NCBI GenBank assembly: GCA_025355505.1
Contig: JANXZM010000096.1
Coordinates: forward strand, 99,364-163,363
DNA: 64,000 nt
Source: Acidobacteriaceae bacterium
GTDB taxonomy: Bacteria; Acidobacteriota; Terriglobia; Terriglobales; Acidobacteriaceae
Reading direction: 5' to 3'
Made by a program: the position numbers and the translations under genes. How positions within the stretch are numbered: the stretch's first letter is position 1; every line of letters starts with the position of its first letter. Positions 17,191 to 25,882 of the stretch are shown here, in pieces. The notes under the pieces were generated by a model that was given only the letters and a program-made list of their open reading frames with translations, was not told the DNA's origin and did no database searches.

Positions 17191-20100
17191 CTATTTGGGA
17201 TATTGAAACGAATACCCACCCGCCTCATTCCCCGACATGAACCTGGTGTTGTATTCAAGCAAGTAATTCAGGTGCTCGGCATCGGACGGAAACGACTTGC
17301 CCGGATACGGATAGGTGCGCATGTCGCGGAATGGCAGAGGGTCCACCGTATCACCGCGGTAGGCGTAGAAGTCCATATCTTTTTCATATCCGTTGGCGAT
17401 GAAGAAATAGTCGCGCACCCATCCGCGGGGCAAGGCGGGCAGTTTCGTCGGATCGAAGTCGAGCGCGACTTCATCGCCCGATCCGAAAACGGCAAATTCA
17501 TCGTCGATCGATTCAAGCAGCGGCCGCACATCGCCGTAACGCGTGTAAGCGCCGGCGGGCCGCGTGTAAGGGCCAGTGGCGCTGGCCTTTTCGTAAATGT
17601 ATTTCACGTTGCCCGGCGGCTGGTCTTCGATCTTCAGCGGGAAGCCGTGAAAATTCAGTTCAGCGCGCGCGAGCGGTACCGGCGTCAGGCGGGCGCTCTG
17701 ATCCTGGCTGGTGCGGCTGATCAGGATGTTGTCCCAGTAGATCTGCAGATTCGTGGTGATGCGAATGCGCCGCGTGCCCGGCGGAAGTTTGCCGGTGAGA
17801 TCGGCGGTCATGGTGCGCGCGCCGCCCGCGGGGAATCCCATGTCATCGACGACGCGGACCCATTTTGTTTTCGCGTCGCTTCCAGTCGAGTTGCCCGCCG
17901 CAACCTGCGCTTCGACATACGGCGCAAACGGCCGCAGGTGCGCTTGATCGGCGGCATACATGCTGGTCGCGGAGAAATATTCGATCTCGCCGTGCATCAG
18001 CAGCCACAACGGACCGCCGCGGTACGGCTCGCCGAGATCGAGCTCCAGGCTGTGGGGCTCGGTGAATCCCAAGAATGAAAGCACTTTGAAGTCGCCGAAA
18101 TAGCGATGCGCGAGCAAATCGGGAAGCACGTTGTGGCCATGCTCATCCCACGCACCGGCGGGCGGACGCGCGTCGCGGCTGAACACAACCTTGAACGGCG
18201 GGTAAGGCGGATTGCTGGCGAAATATTCGTTGGGATCGACTTCGACATCGGCGGGATGATCGACGGCGAGCAATTGCACCTGATCGAGGTAAACGGATTC
18301 TTCAAGCGGCTCCATGAAGCGGAAACTCAGCTTGCCATTTTTTTCGCGGAGCGAGGCGCGATCGAGCTTGATGGATTCGGTAGGACGAGCAATGTTACGC
18401 ACAACTTTAGAGCTGGCTTCATACTTAGAGCTGGTTTCAGAAATCGGCTTTGGGTAGAGCACGGCTTCAGCCGTGCCGTTCAGGGCTTGGAAGGAAACGG
18501 GCTTTAGCCCCTGAGGGACGGCGTTGCCATCGCCAGCCGCCATCCAGTGTCCAACCACGCCCGCGCCAAGCATGTCTCCAACAAGCTTGTATTCGTGGCC
18601 GTCCCATGCAAATAAAGTTGGGCAGGAACTGCCGCGGCGATCCATTTCGAGAAAATCCTGACGCTTGTTGGCGGCGACTTCAATCTCATCCTGCAAAACG
18701 CCCGTCGGCCACAACATGCGGACGACATCGGCTTCTTTCGCCTGTCCGAGACCGATGGTCAGGTAGGGTGAGTTCTGTCCCAGGTAGCCGGACGATCCGT
18801 ACACCTCAAACTTCTGCCGCAGCCCGGCGGAGAAGACTTCAACTTTCGTGCCGATGGCGCTCTTGTTATCGTTCAAGCCCTTGAGCGCGAGGCGCAGCGA
18901 GTTATTCTTGTTGCCACCTTCGTTGCGGAGCAGCACGGCGGGCCCGTGGTTTTGCGTGATCAGAAGATCGACGGCGCCGTCGTTGTCATAGTCGCCGACG
19001 ATGATGGCACGCGGCTCCTTAAGTTGAATTTTGTCGAGGCCCGTTTCGGCAGTGACATCTTTGAAGCCGTCGGGCCCGAGATTGCGGAAGATACGGACTT
19101 CGCCCTTGCCCTCTTTCGTCTCGCCGACTGCGACGAGATCGACCCATCCGTCGTTGTCGTAATCGATGGCAGCAACGCCAAAGCCCTTTACCCAATCTAC
19201 TTTGGGTAGCTGTACCTGCTCGAACGCCTTGCCTTGCTTGTTCTGCCAAAGCGTAATGCCGGGCGCAAGGACGTGTGTGAAGGCTATGTCCATCCAGTCG
19301 TCGTGATTAAAGTCGAGGATGGCAACGCCAAGGGTTTTCTCGGGTTTCAGTCCGGTCCAGGGCTGGCGCGCTGGGAATTTTCCTTCCCGGGGATTCTCAA
19401 AGATCGTAGCCACTTCGCCTGTAACAACGAGGTCAACGGCGCGATCGTTGTTGTAGTCGGTCCCAACAGCCGCCGTGTGGAAGCCACCAGTTAAAAGTCC
19501 AGTCTCTCGGCTGACGTCAGTGAAGGTACCGTTTCCATTGTTGCGCCAGACTTGGTCTTTCCACTCCGGTTCGCTTTTCGCAATATACAAGTCCAGATCG
19601 CCATCGTGGTCGTAATCAATGAAAGTAACACCGACATTAAAACCCTCGGCTTTGATTCCGGCAGCCTCAGTGACATCTTTGAATGTTCCGTTTTTCTCGT
19701 TGTGCAGCAACAGGACGCGGTGCCTAAAGCTCACAACCAAGTCCGTGGCGCCGTCGTTGTCATAGTCGCCCGCCGTGCACCCGATACCATGCAGGCTGGG
19801 ATCGAGTCCGGACGCTTTCGTGACATCCTCAAACTTGCCGTTGCCGAGGTTGTGGTAAAGGCCGAAACCGCCTTGCGGCCCATCATCCGCGACAAACAGA
19901 TCCACTCGCCCGTCCCCGTCGTAATCCAAGAAGCAGGCACCCGTACCAACGATGCCTTCCTCGAAGTGCCTTTGAACCTTGCCGCCCTCCATTGTCGCGG
20001 ATCCTATGGGGCTGGACTTGGTTACGATCCCCGCCTTCTCCGTCACATCCACAAACCTCACCGGAATCGCCGCCGCCACCTTCTCGACCGTCACCGGCGA

Positions 20101-20769
20101 TTCTTCCGCGCGCGAATACTTCCCCTGCTCGCCATAGGACAGGCTGATGGGCAAGCCCAACTTGTTCTGCGTGATGTACTGGAACTTCTTCATCGCTTCG
20201 TGAGCGGGATCGGCCTGGCCGGATTGCTGGTAGGCTCGCGCCAGTCCGAACTGAGCGGAGGCGTGGTGCGGGTCGAGCTTTAAGGCGTGCTCGAAGGCCG
20301 CGATCGCTTCGGGAAATTGCTTTAGCTGTGCATAGGTCGATCCGAGGAAGTACCAGGTGTCGGCGTCGTTCGGATCAATTTCAGTGACGTGGCGAAACGC
20401 GTCGACGGCCGAGCCCGCATCCGACGAGTTCTTGGAATAGAGGCCGAAGTTGTACCAGGCGTGGGCATCTTTAGAGTTTTTCGCGGTAGCTTTTTCAAGC
20501 AACACCTTCGCTTCGTCGCCGCGCTGCAGGTTGAGCAGCGCCACTCCGCGATTGACGGCCGCCACCTCTAACGCCGGATCATTGGCAGCCGCTTCTTCGA
20601 ACGCCTTCAAAGCTTTTTCAAAAAGCTGCTGGTTCATGTAAGCGACGCCGATGTTGTTGCGCCGGGCCGCTTCCTGCGGATTGGTAGCCGGACCGCTCGC
20701 GGCCAGTAGCGCGACGAGTAGTACAAGAAGAACGGTGGAGACGAGGGCGATGTTGAGCGTCTTGGTCAT
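17191..20769 (-). CDS. Large TPR-CRTAC1 protein (TPR, VCBS repeats, ASPIC/UnbV, long C-terminal domain)
   Basis: This is a 1192-aa exported or membrane-anchored protein. One N-terminal hydrophobic segment (LVSTVLLVLLVALLA) is followed by about five TPR units (35-200), VCBS/FG-GAP blades with DYDGDG, DYDNDG and DYDHDG loops (230-620), and an ASPIC/UnbV domain (640-710). A C-terminal region of about 480 aa begins near LFAWDGHEYKLVGDMLGAG. Around residues 751-771 the sequence (GLKPVSFQALNGTAEAVL) is encoded by a REP-like palindrome pair that also occurs in intergenic DNA at 10 kb, so it looks like an in-frame insertion. It lies 54 bp after the preceding CRTAC1 gene and 40 bp before the DUF3800-like gene. 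Confidence 0.88.
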   Translation of the reverse strand: MTKTLNIALVSTVLLVLLVALLAASGPATNPQEAARRNNIGVAYMNQQLFEKALKAFEEAAANDPALEVAAVNRGVALLNLQRGDEAKVLLEKATAKNSKDAHAWYNFGLYSKNSSDAGSAVDAFRHVTEIDPNDADTWYFLGSTYAQLKQFPEAIAAFEHALKLDPHHASAQFGLARAYQQSGQADPAHEAMKKFQYITQNKLGLPISLSYGEQGKYSRAEESPVTVEKVAAAIPVRFVDVTEKAGIVTKSSPIGSATMEGGKVQRHFEEGIVGTGACFLDYDGDGRVDLFVADDGPQGGFGLYHNLGNGKFEDVTKASGLDPSLHGIGCTAGDYDNDGATDLVVSFRHRVLLLHNEKNGTFKDVTEAAGIKAEGFNVGVTFIDYDHDGDLDLYIAKSEPEWKDQVWRNNGNGTFTDVSRETGLLTGGFHTAAVGTDYNNDRAVDLVVTGEVATIFENPREGKFPARQPWTGLKPEKTLGVAILDFNHDDWMDIAFTHVLAPGITLWQNKQGKAFEQVQLPKVDWVKGFGVAAIDYDNDGWVDLVAVGETKEGKGEVRIFRNLGPDGFKDVTAETGLDKIQLKEPRAIIVGDYDNDGAVDLLITQNHGPAVLLRNEGGNKNNSLRLALKGLNDNKSAIGTKVEVFSAGLRQKFEVYGSSGYLGQNSPYLTIGLGQAKEADVVRMLWPTGVLQDEIEVAANKRQDFLEMDRRGSSCPTLFAWDGHEYKLVGDMLGAGVVGHWMAAGDGNAVPQGLKPVSFQALNGTAEAVLYPKPISETSSKYEASSKVVRNIARPTESIKLDRASLREKNGKLSFRFMEPLEESVYLDQVQLLAVDHPADVEVDPNEYFASNPPYPPFKVVFSRDARPPAGAWDEHGHNVLPDLLAHRYFGDFKVLSFLGFTEPHSLELDLGEPYRGGPLWLLMHGEIEYFSATSMYAADQAHLRPFAPYVEAQVAAGNSTGSDAKTKWVRVVDDMGFPAGGARTMTADLTGKLPPGTRRIRITTNLQIYWDNILISRTSQDQSARLTPVPLARAELNFHGFPLKIEDQPPGNVKYIYEKASATGPYTRPAGAYTRYGDVRPLLESIDDEFAVFGSGDEVALDFDPTKLPALPRGWVRDYFFIANGYEKDMDFYAYRGDTVDPLPFRDMRTYPYPGKSFPSDAEHLNYLLEYNTRFMSGNEAGGYSFQYPK
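18457..18517. repeat. REP-like palindrome pair inside the large CRTAC1 gene
   Basis: GAGCACGGCTTCAGCCGTGC and GGGCTTTAGCCCCTGAGG match the layout of the intergenic element at 10011-10073, with stem substitutions that keep pairing. The reading frame is preserved across it. The encoded stretch is rich in Pro, Lys and Ala and does not look like part of either flanking domain. Confidence 0.6.
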
Positions 20770-20823
20770 CGTGGGTTAAAAAATGATTTTATCCGAATGC
20801 CCGGATGGATAGAGAACTGCAAG

Positions 20824-22641
20824 TTATTTCTTCCCGTAAGGCCGCGACCCCATCACGCCTTTCGCTTCCTGGATCGTAACGGTCTGCCCGGTCGCAACGT
20901 TTGAGAGCTTGTCCACCTGCCCGCTGGGCCAGTCGATTTCGACCGTATCGGCTTTGGTTTTCGATCCCATGCCGAAGGTCAGCACCAGTTCGCTCTGCGA
21001 AAGATAGCTGGAGCCGGTCTTCATGGTAAGCCACTGCTTGTCGCTCCCGGCACTGATGCGGACGACTGCGCCGATTCCGTCGCGGTTGGATTTTGTCCCG
21101 ACGAGTTTTATGCGCAGGCTCTGGTTGGTGCCGCCCTGGTTGAGGTAGAGATGCGCGGGGCCACCGTTGGTCATGAGCAGGACATCGAGCGCCCCGTCAT
21201 TATTGATGTCGGCGTAGGCGGCGCCGCGCGCGACTTTCGGAGCGGCAAACGCGCTCCCGGCCTTATCCGTAACTTTGTTAGTGACTTCTTCGAATTTCCC
21301 GTTCCCGAGATTACGGAACAGGTGCGGCGGCTCAGCATAGCTGACGCGCTTCTGCACGATCTCGATCTGGTCTTCGATGTGGCCGTCGGCGATGAGAATG
21401 TCCTGCCAGCCGTCGTTGTCGTAGTCGAAAAAAAAGCAGCCGAAGCCGAGGGTTGTTAGAGTCGCGCGGCCGACTTCCGAGCGCGGAGCTTCATCCACGA
21501 ACAGGCCGTTGCCTTCGTTGTGGTAGAGCGAGAACATCTGGTTGGCAAAGTTTGTAATGATCAGGCTGGCGCTGCCGGAACGGTCATAGTCGGCGGCATC
21601 GACGCCCATGCCAGCGCGGGCCACGCCATCTTCGCTGAAGGCGATGCCGGCGGAAACTGCGCGCTCTTCGAAGGTGCCATTCTTTTTATTCAGGTAGAGC
21701 TTGTTGGGCTGCGTGTCGTTGGCGATCAGGATGTCGGGCCATCCGTCGTTGTTGTAGTCGACGATGGCGACGCCGAGACCCTTTGAGGTTGGATCGTAAA
21801 GTCCCGCTTTCTTCGTAGCGTCTTCGAACTTTCCGTTGCCGAGGTTGTGCCAGAGGCGGGCCGACGTTCCCTTATACGATTCGGGCATGCAGTAAGACTT
21901 GTGCGAGCCATCGAGCGTGCAGTAAAGGTCGGTCCGCTCGGACCACTGCACATAGTTCGCAACAACGAGATCGAGTCTGCCGTCGCGATCGTAATCGACC
22001 CATGCCGCACCCGTGGAGAATTCGTTTGGGCCCCAGAGTCCCGCGGATTTCGTCACATCGGTGAAAGTTCCATTGCCATTGTTGTGGAAGAGATGGCTCT
22101 GGCCTACCGCGGTAATGAAAATGTCGTCGAAGCCGTCGTTATCGTAGTCGCCAACAGTTGCGCCAAGTCCGAACAGCGAAATACCGAGGCCAGACGTGCG
22201 AGTCACGTCGGTGAAAGTTCCGTCATGGTTGTTGTGGTAGAGCTTCAACGTGGTCGTACCGCTTTTGGCGTGGCCGGGCCAGTCCTGACCGTTGACAAGC
22301 AGGATGTCGGGAAAGCCATCGTTGTCGTAATCGATGAAAGCGCAGCCGGGGCCCATGGTTTCCGGGAGCCATTTCTTCCCGAAGGCTCCGTTGTTATGGG
22401 TGAAGTGAATGCCGGCCTGGGCGGTGATGTCGCGGAAGGTGATGGTCTGTGCCTGCGCGACGCTTACCATAACTAGCAGAAAAGGCAACATCCACCACAG
22501 AGACACGGAGGCACGGAGAAAAGCGCTCTTGGCTTTTAGCTCTAGGCTTTTAGCTAAAGGCCAAAAGCTAAGAGCTAAAAGCGGTTTGGCTATGTGTCTC
22601 TGTGACTCTGTGATGGATTTTCTTTTGAACGTGCGCATCAC
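20824..22641 (-). CDS. CRTAC1-family secreted protein, gene 2 of the operon
   Basis: This is a 605-aa protein with VCBS/FG-GAP blades (FIDYDNDGFPDILL, DYDNDGFDDIF, DYDRDGRLDLV) and a C-terminal ASPIC/UnbV domain (IGAVVRISAGSDKQ, then LVLTFGMGSKTKADTVEIDWPSG). The ATG at 22641 overlaps the stop of the cytochrome gene (ATGA). The first roughly 48 residues are unusual. Codons 9-48 come from a dispersed inverted repeat of the 'accacagagacacggagg' and 'gcttttagct' types, and the normal signal peptide (MLPFLLVMVSVAQAQ) begins only after it. The protein is thus either made with a long basic n-region or started at an internal ATG near residue 50. Confidence 0.86.
   Translation of the reverse strand: MMRTFKRKSITESQRHIAKPLLALSFWPLAKSLELKAKSAFLRASVSLWWMLPFLLVMVSVAQAQTITFRDITAQAGIHFTHNNGAFGKKWLPETMGPGCAFIDYDNDGFPDILLVNGQDWPGHAKSGTTTLKLYHNNHDGTFTDVTRTSGLGISLFGLGATVGDYDNDGFDDIFITAVGQSHLFHNNGNGTFTDVTKSAGLWGPNEFSTGAAWVDYDRDGRLDLVVANYVQWSERTDLYCTLDGSHKSYCMPESYKGTSARLWHNLGNGKFEDATKKAGLYDPTSKGLGVAIVDYNNDGWPDILIANDTQPNKLYLNKKNGTFEERAVSAGIAFSEDGVARAGMGVDAADYDRSGSASLIITNFANQMFSLYHNEGNGLFVDEAPRSEVGRATLTTLGFGCFFFDYDNDGWQDILIADGHIEDQIEIVQKRVSYAEPPHLFRNLGNGKFEEVTNKVTDKAGSAFAAPKVARGAAYADINNDGALDVLLMTNGGPAHLYLNQGGTNQSLRIKLVGTKSNRDGIGAVVRISAGSDKQWLTMKTGSSYLSQSELVLTFGMGSKTKADTVEIDWPSGQVDKLSNVATGQTVTIQEAKGVMGSRPYGKK
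22486..22616. repeat. Inverted repeat forming the N-terminal codons of a CRTAC1 gene
   Basis: The segment has outer arms of the type ccacagagacacggaggcac / tatgtgtctctgtgactctgtg and inner arms gcttttagctctaggcttttagct / aaaagctaagagctaaaagc. Related sequences occur between genes at about 37020-37085, 43926-44101 and 39575-39600. It lies wholly inside the open frame of the CRTAC1 gene without breaking it. Confidence 0.6.
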
Positions 22642-25607
22642 CTTTGGGCCCCGGGAGTTGTGGTAGCGCGGGTTACTGCCCGGCTTTGCCCGGCTCGACG
22701 GCCGAGAGCGTCCGTCCCTACGCGGGTTGTGGGGACGGCGTGCGGCGTAGTCGTGGCGCGAATTGTGGTTGCGCCATGGGTCGCGGTGACTGGCAGCGGG
22801 ACTGACGTGTGCTCGTGGATACTCTGGCGTTCATTGTTGTCTTCGGGATTGAGCTGGCGGTAGGGACCGGTGATCGCTTGCGAGGCTTCGTCGGCTTTGA
22901 AGCGCAGGTAGCGAGCCTGATGCTCCTGGGACATCTTTTCGTCACCGAGACCGTTGTAGCAGAGCATGAGGTTGTAGTGCGCCTGCAAATCCTCGGGATC
23001 GACGGCGAGCACCTGCTGCAGTACTTTCACGGCGTCGGAATACTTGCGCTCGAGAAAAAGAACGCGGCCAAGATTGTTCAGCGCCACGCGGTCGCGGGGA
23101 TACTGCGCGAGCACGATTTGCAAATGCGCGGCGGCCTGATCGTAGTTTCCCGCGGCCTTCATCAGCGATCCGTAAAAGAAATTGGCTCGCGCCAGCTTCG
23201 AGTCGATCGCCAGCGCTTTCTTAAGAACGGTGCGGGCGCGAGCGAGGTCGCCTTCCTGCAGGGCGGCGCGTCCGATGTTCACCCAGCCATCGGGATTCTG
23301 CGGATCGGCCTCGGTGACTTTTTCGAAGGCAGCCTGCGCGGCTTTCAGATCGCCTTGCAGCAACAGACCGATGCCGTAATCGTTCCAGCGCTGCCAGTCT
23401 TCTTTCGCAAGCTGGGTTTTGGGCTGCGGCGCGGGCGCGTTCGCCGGCAAAACGTCGATGGCTACTTCGTTCTGCGCAACCACCACGATTGGGACATCGG
23501 GAATTTTCTCCGACTTTGCGGAAACTCCGTCGAGCGATTGGGTGAACGTATATTTTGTATCGTCGTAGTCGGGCGTAACCGAGGCGGGCGCGACCCCGGG
23601 CTTCGATTGACTGCTGTCGCGCTCGTTGTCGCGCTTGTTGTCGCGCTTACCGGCAAACGCAAACTGCGTGTTCCACCACGCGAACTTGCGATAGCAGAGC
23701 CGCGCGGTCAAGGTGATTTTTCTGCCCGTCTTCTTGGGGACTTTCATGCGGAAGTGCACCGTATCGGCGGCGCCGGGCGGGATCAGACGCACGTATACGA
23801 CGGCCCGCGTGGACCAGGCATTGCGCTTGTTAATCGGGTTGCCGTGCGCATCCACTTGGAGCGAGCGATAGAAATGCGCGCCTTTTTCGACCGGGCCCTT
23901 GCCCTCGTCTGCAACCATGCCGCTCCAAAAAATCGTCTGCCCTTTGTCATCGACACCTTTGAGTTCGAGCCATGTATCGTAGGCATCCACCGTGCCGCCC
24001 GGAAAGAAATGTCCGATGCGCTTGGTGCGGACCACGACATCGACGCGCACGGTGTCGCCGCGACGCACCGCCGGCTGCACGCGGTTGAGAGGCGCGGTGA
24101 CGGGAGCGGCCTCACCGGCGGAGCCGGGTGTGATCTTCGCTTCCGCTTCTTCTCCCACGGCAAAGGTGGTTGCCAGTTCGTGTTGCGCGATCGCTCCTGT
24201 TTTTAGTGAGGCACTCGCCGGCGAAACCGCAAAGATATCCACCGTAAGAGCACCGCTGGTCAGGAAATCTTCGGTGGCCTTCAACTGCGCCGTATCTTCG
24301 TTGGCCGTGGGCAGTGCGGTGTTGGCAGCGGGGAAACGGTGGGAGTGGACCTTGCCGGCAATGTTGCCCATGTCGTTGGAGCGTTCGAGCGGCATGTGGC
24401 AATCCGCGCATTGCTGCGGTTTCGCCGGGTAGTAGAACGACCGCGCGCCCTCTCCGGAAACACCGCTGGCCTGCCAGTTGTCGTATTCATTGAAACCGCG
24501 AATCCAGCGGTAGTGATTGACCGGCATGTCGAGGTGCACCTTGTGGCAGGAGGAGCAGAACTCCGCCGTCTGATACTTCATGAATGGCTTGAGGAACACG
24601 CGGCGGTGCGGCTCCGGATTCAGCTTGATCATGAAGTCGTGCAGGGTGCGAACCACCGGATTCTTGCTGGCCGCGAGTTCGTGCAGCTTGGGATACTCAA
24701 GGTAGAAATCGCCCTGCCCCATCGTACTTTTTACGCTTGCGATGGAATGGCACATCATGCAGCCGAGTCCGGCCTGGGCTTCGGGCGTATGCACGATCTG
24801 CTTGATGGGCGTGTCCATCTTGCCGGCGTAGAGCACGGCCGGGTCATGGCATCCGCCACACCATTTTGAAGGCTGCGTGCCGATCGTGTCCTGCATGTAC
24901 TCGATCGACTTGCGATACCACTGATTGTTGAACGACGAAAAATGGTGGGCCGAGCTGTTCCACTGGTTGTAAATATCCTCGTGACAGCGCTTGCAGGATT
25001 CCGATTCCATGAAAAACTTGCTGGGAATTGTTTCTCCGCCATACACCTGCGCGGAACTGGGAAAAAATGGGCCGGTGGGGCCGTCGCCCTCGCCATTCAT
25101 AGTGAGGGGCGGGAGGGCGGGATTTACAATGCGCCCACGCTGGCTCCAGCGAGCTTCGCGGAGATAGCGAGCCACGGGTGCCAAAACCGCTAACACGGCG
25201 AGCACGGCGGCAATGCGAAGAACAGTATGACCACGCAGCCATCCTTGATTGCCAACTCGGGCCGCAGCGATTAGGCCGGCGCCAAGAAAGCTCAAGCCGA
25301 GGTGAACGTAGACCAGAGGCCATTCTGTACGCAGCGTTCCGGTGTAAATCAGAACCAGTCCCAGGATCGCGCCGACAAACAGAAAATCCATTCCCACGCG
25401 GACGAGGAACTCACCCTGACGCCGCCAACGCGCGAGCCGGAGCAGCAGCAAGACTGAAGCCCCGACGCCGGCAACGGCATGCAGCAACACCACTCCGGCA
25501 TACAGAACATTCGCTTGCGGGAACGCATAAAGATAAATCGCGGACACAACAAGGAACCCGATCAGGAGCCGCAGCACTCGATTCACAGAAATTCCACCAG
25601 GAGACAT
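22638..25607 (-). CDS. Membrane multihaem cytochrome c with TPR tail, first gene of the CRTAC1 operon
   Basis: The 989-aa protein begins with about five transmembrane helices (residues 8-160). A cytochrome c554-like domain follows with five haem-attachment motifs: CKRCH, CGGCH, CMMCH, CSSCH and CADCH (about 205-405). A beta-rich region (450-640) comes next and then TPR units (about 735-900). It would sit in the inner membrane with haems and TPRs outside the cytoplasm, suited to electron transfer and protein docking. The last roughly 30 residues (RVGTDALGRRAGQSRAV) are encoded by a REP-like palindrome. The stop overlaps the next gene. A 275-bp divergent region separates it from the acyl-CoA dehydrogenase gene. 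Confidence 0.88.
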   Translation of the reverse strand: MSPGGISVNRVLRLLIGFLVVSAIYLYAFPQANVLYAGVVLLHAVAGVGASVLLLLRLARWRRQGEFLVRVGMDFLFVGAILGLVLIYTGTLRTEWPLVYVHLGLSFLGAGLIAAARVGNQGWLRGHTVLRIAAVLAVLAVLAPVARYLREARWSQRGRIVNPALPPLTMNGEGDGPTGPFFPSSAQVYGGETIPSKFFMESESCKRCHEDIYNQWNSSAHHFSSFNNQWYRKSIEYMQDTIGTQPSKWCGGCHDPAVLYAGKMDTPIKQIVHTPEAQAGLGCMMCHSIASVKSTMGQGDFYLEYPKLHELAASKNPVVRTLHDFMIKLNPEPHRRVFLKPFMKYQTAEFCSSCHKVHLDMPVNHYRWIRGFNEYDNWQASGVSGEGARSFYYPAKPQQCADCHMPLERSNDMGNIAGKVHSHRFPAANTALPTANEDTAQLKATEDFLTSGALTVDIFAVSPASASLKTGAIAQHELATTFAVGEEAEAKITPGSAGEAAPVTAPLNRVQPAVRRGDTVRVDVVVRTKRIGHFFPGGTVDAYDTWLELKGVDDKGQTIFWSGMVADEGKGPVEKGAHFYRSLQVDAHGNPINKRNAWSTRAVVYVRLIPPGAADTVHFRMKVPKKTGRKITLTARLCYRKFAWWNTQFAFAGKRDNKRDNERDSSQSKPGVAPASVTPDYDDTKYTFTQSLDGVSAKSEKIPDVPIVVVAQNEVAIDVLPANAPAPQPKTQLAKEDWQRWNDYGIGLLLQGDLKAAQAAFEKVTEADPQNPDGWVNIGRAALQEGDLARARTVLKKALAIDSKLARANFFYGSLMKAAGNYDQAAAHLQIVLAQYPRDRVALNNLGRVLFLERKYSDAVKVLQQVLAVDPEDLQAHYNLMLCYNGLGDEKMSQEHQARYLRFKADEASQAITGPYRQLNPEDNNERQSIHEHTSVPLPVTATHGATTIRATTTPHAVPTTRVGTDALGRRAGQSRAVTRATTTPGAQR

Positions 25608-25882
25608 GATAGATGCCAGCGATGCACATAAGAGGCTGCAGCGGTGGGAGGCAACAGATTATCGCTTTGCGGGAAGCGGTGTCGAGAGTGATTGCAAAAA
25701 AGGGCGCTGCTTTTCTTTTGGAGTAGTTCTTTTTAATTAGTTCTTCGCAAGCATTTGGTGGCGCCCTAATGGAAACAGATTAGGTCGCCAAAATATTTCC
25801 TCGCATTGCTGACTTCCCTGCCACTCTGCTACTTTGAATAGTTTCCCGTTCGCTGTCTGCTGACTTTGTGGGGTAAGACGTA
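25608..25882. promoter_or_regulatory. Divergent intergenic region between the cytochrome operon and gcdH
   Basis: Two divergent genes must both be transcribed from this 275-bp AT-richer gap. It holds a 7-bp inverted repeat AGGGCGC (25701-25707) / GCGCCCT (25761-25767). On the minus strand the second arm is followed by T6, which could form a leader hairpin ahead of the cytochrome gene, although the loop is long. No clear -35/-10 pair could be fixed by eye. Confidence 0.35.

Noticed and set aside
22809-24206. 465-codon plus-strand frame opposite the cytochrome gene
   Set aside because: Long only because of GC-rich codon bias. The minus strand shows five CXXCH motifs and TPRs, so this is antisense.
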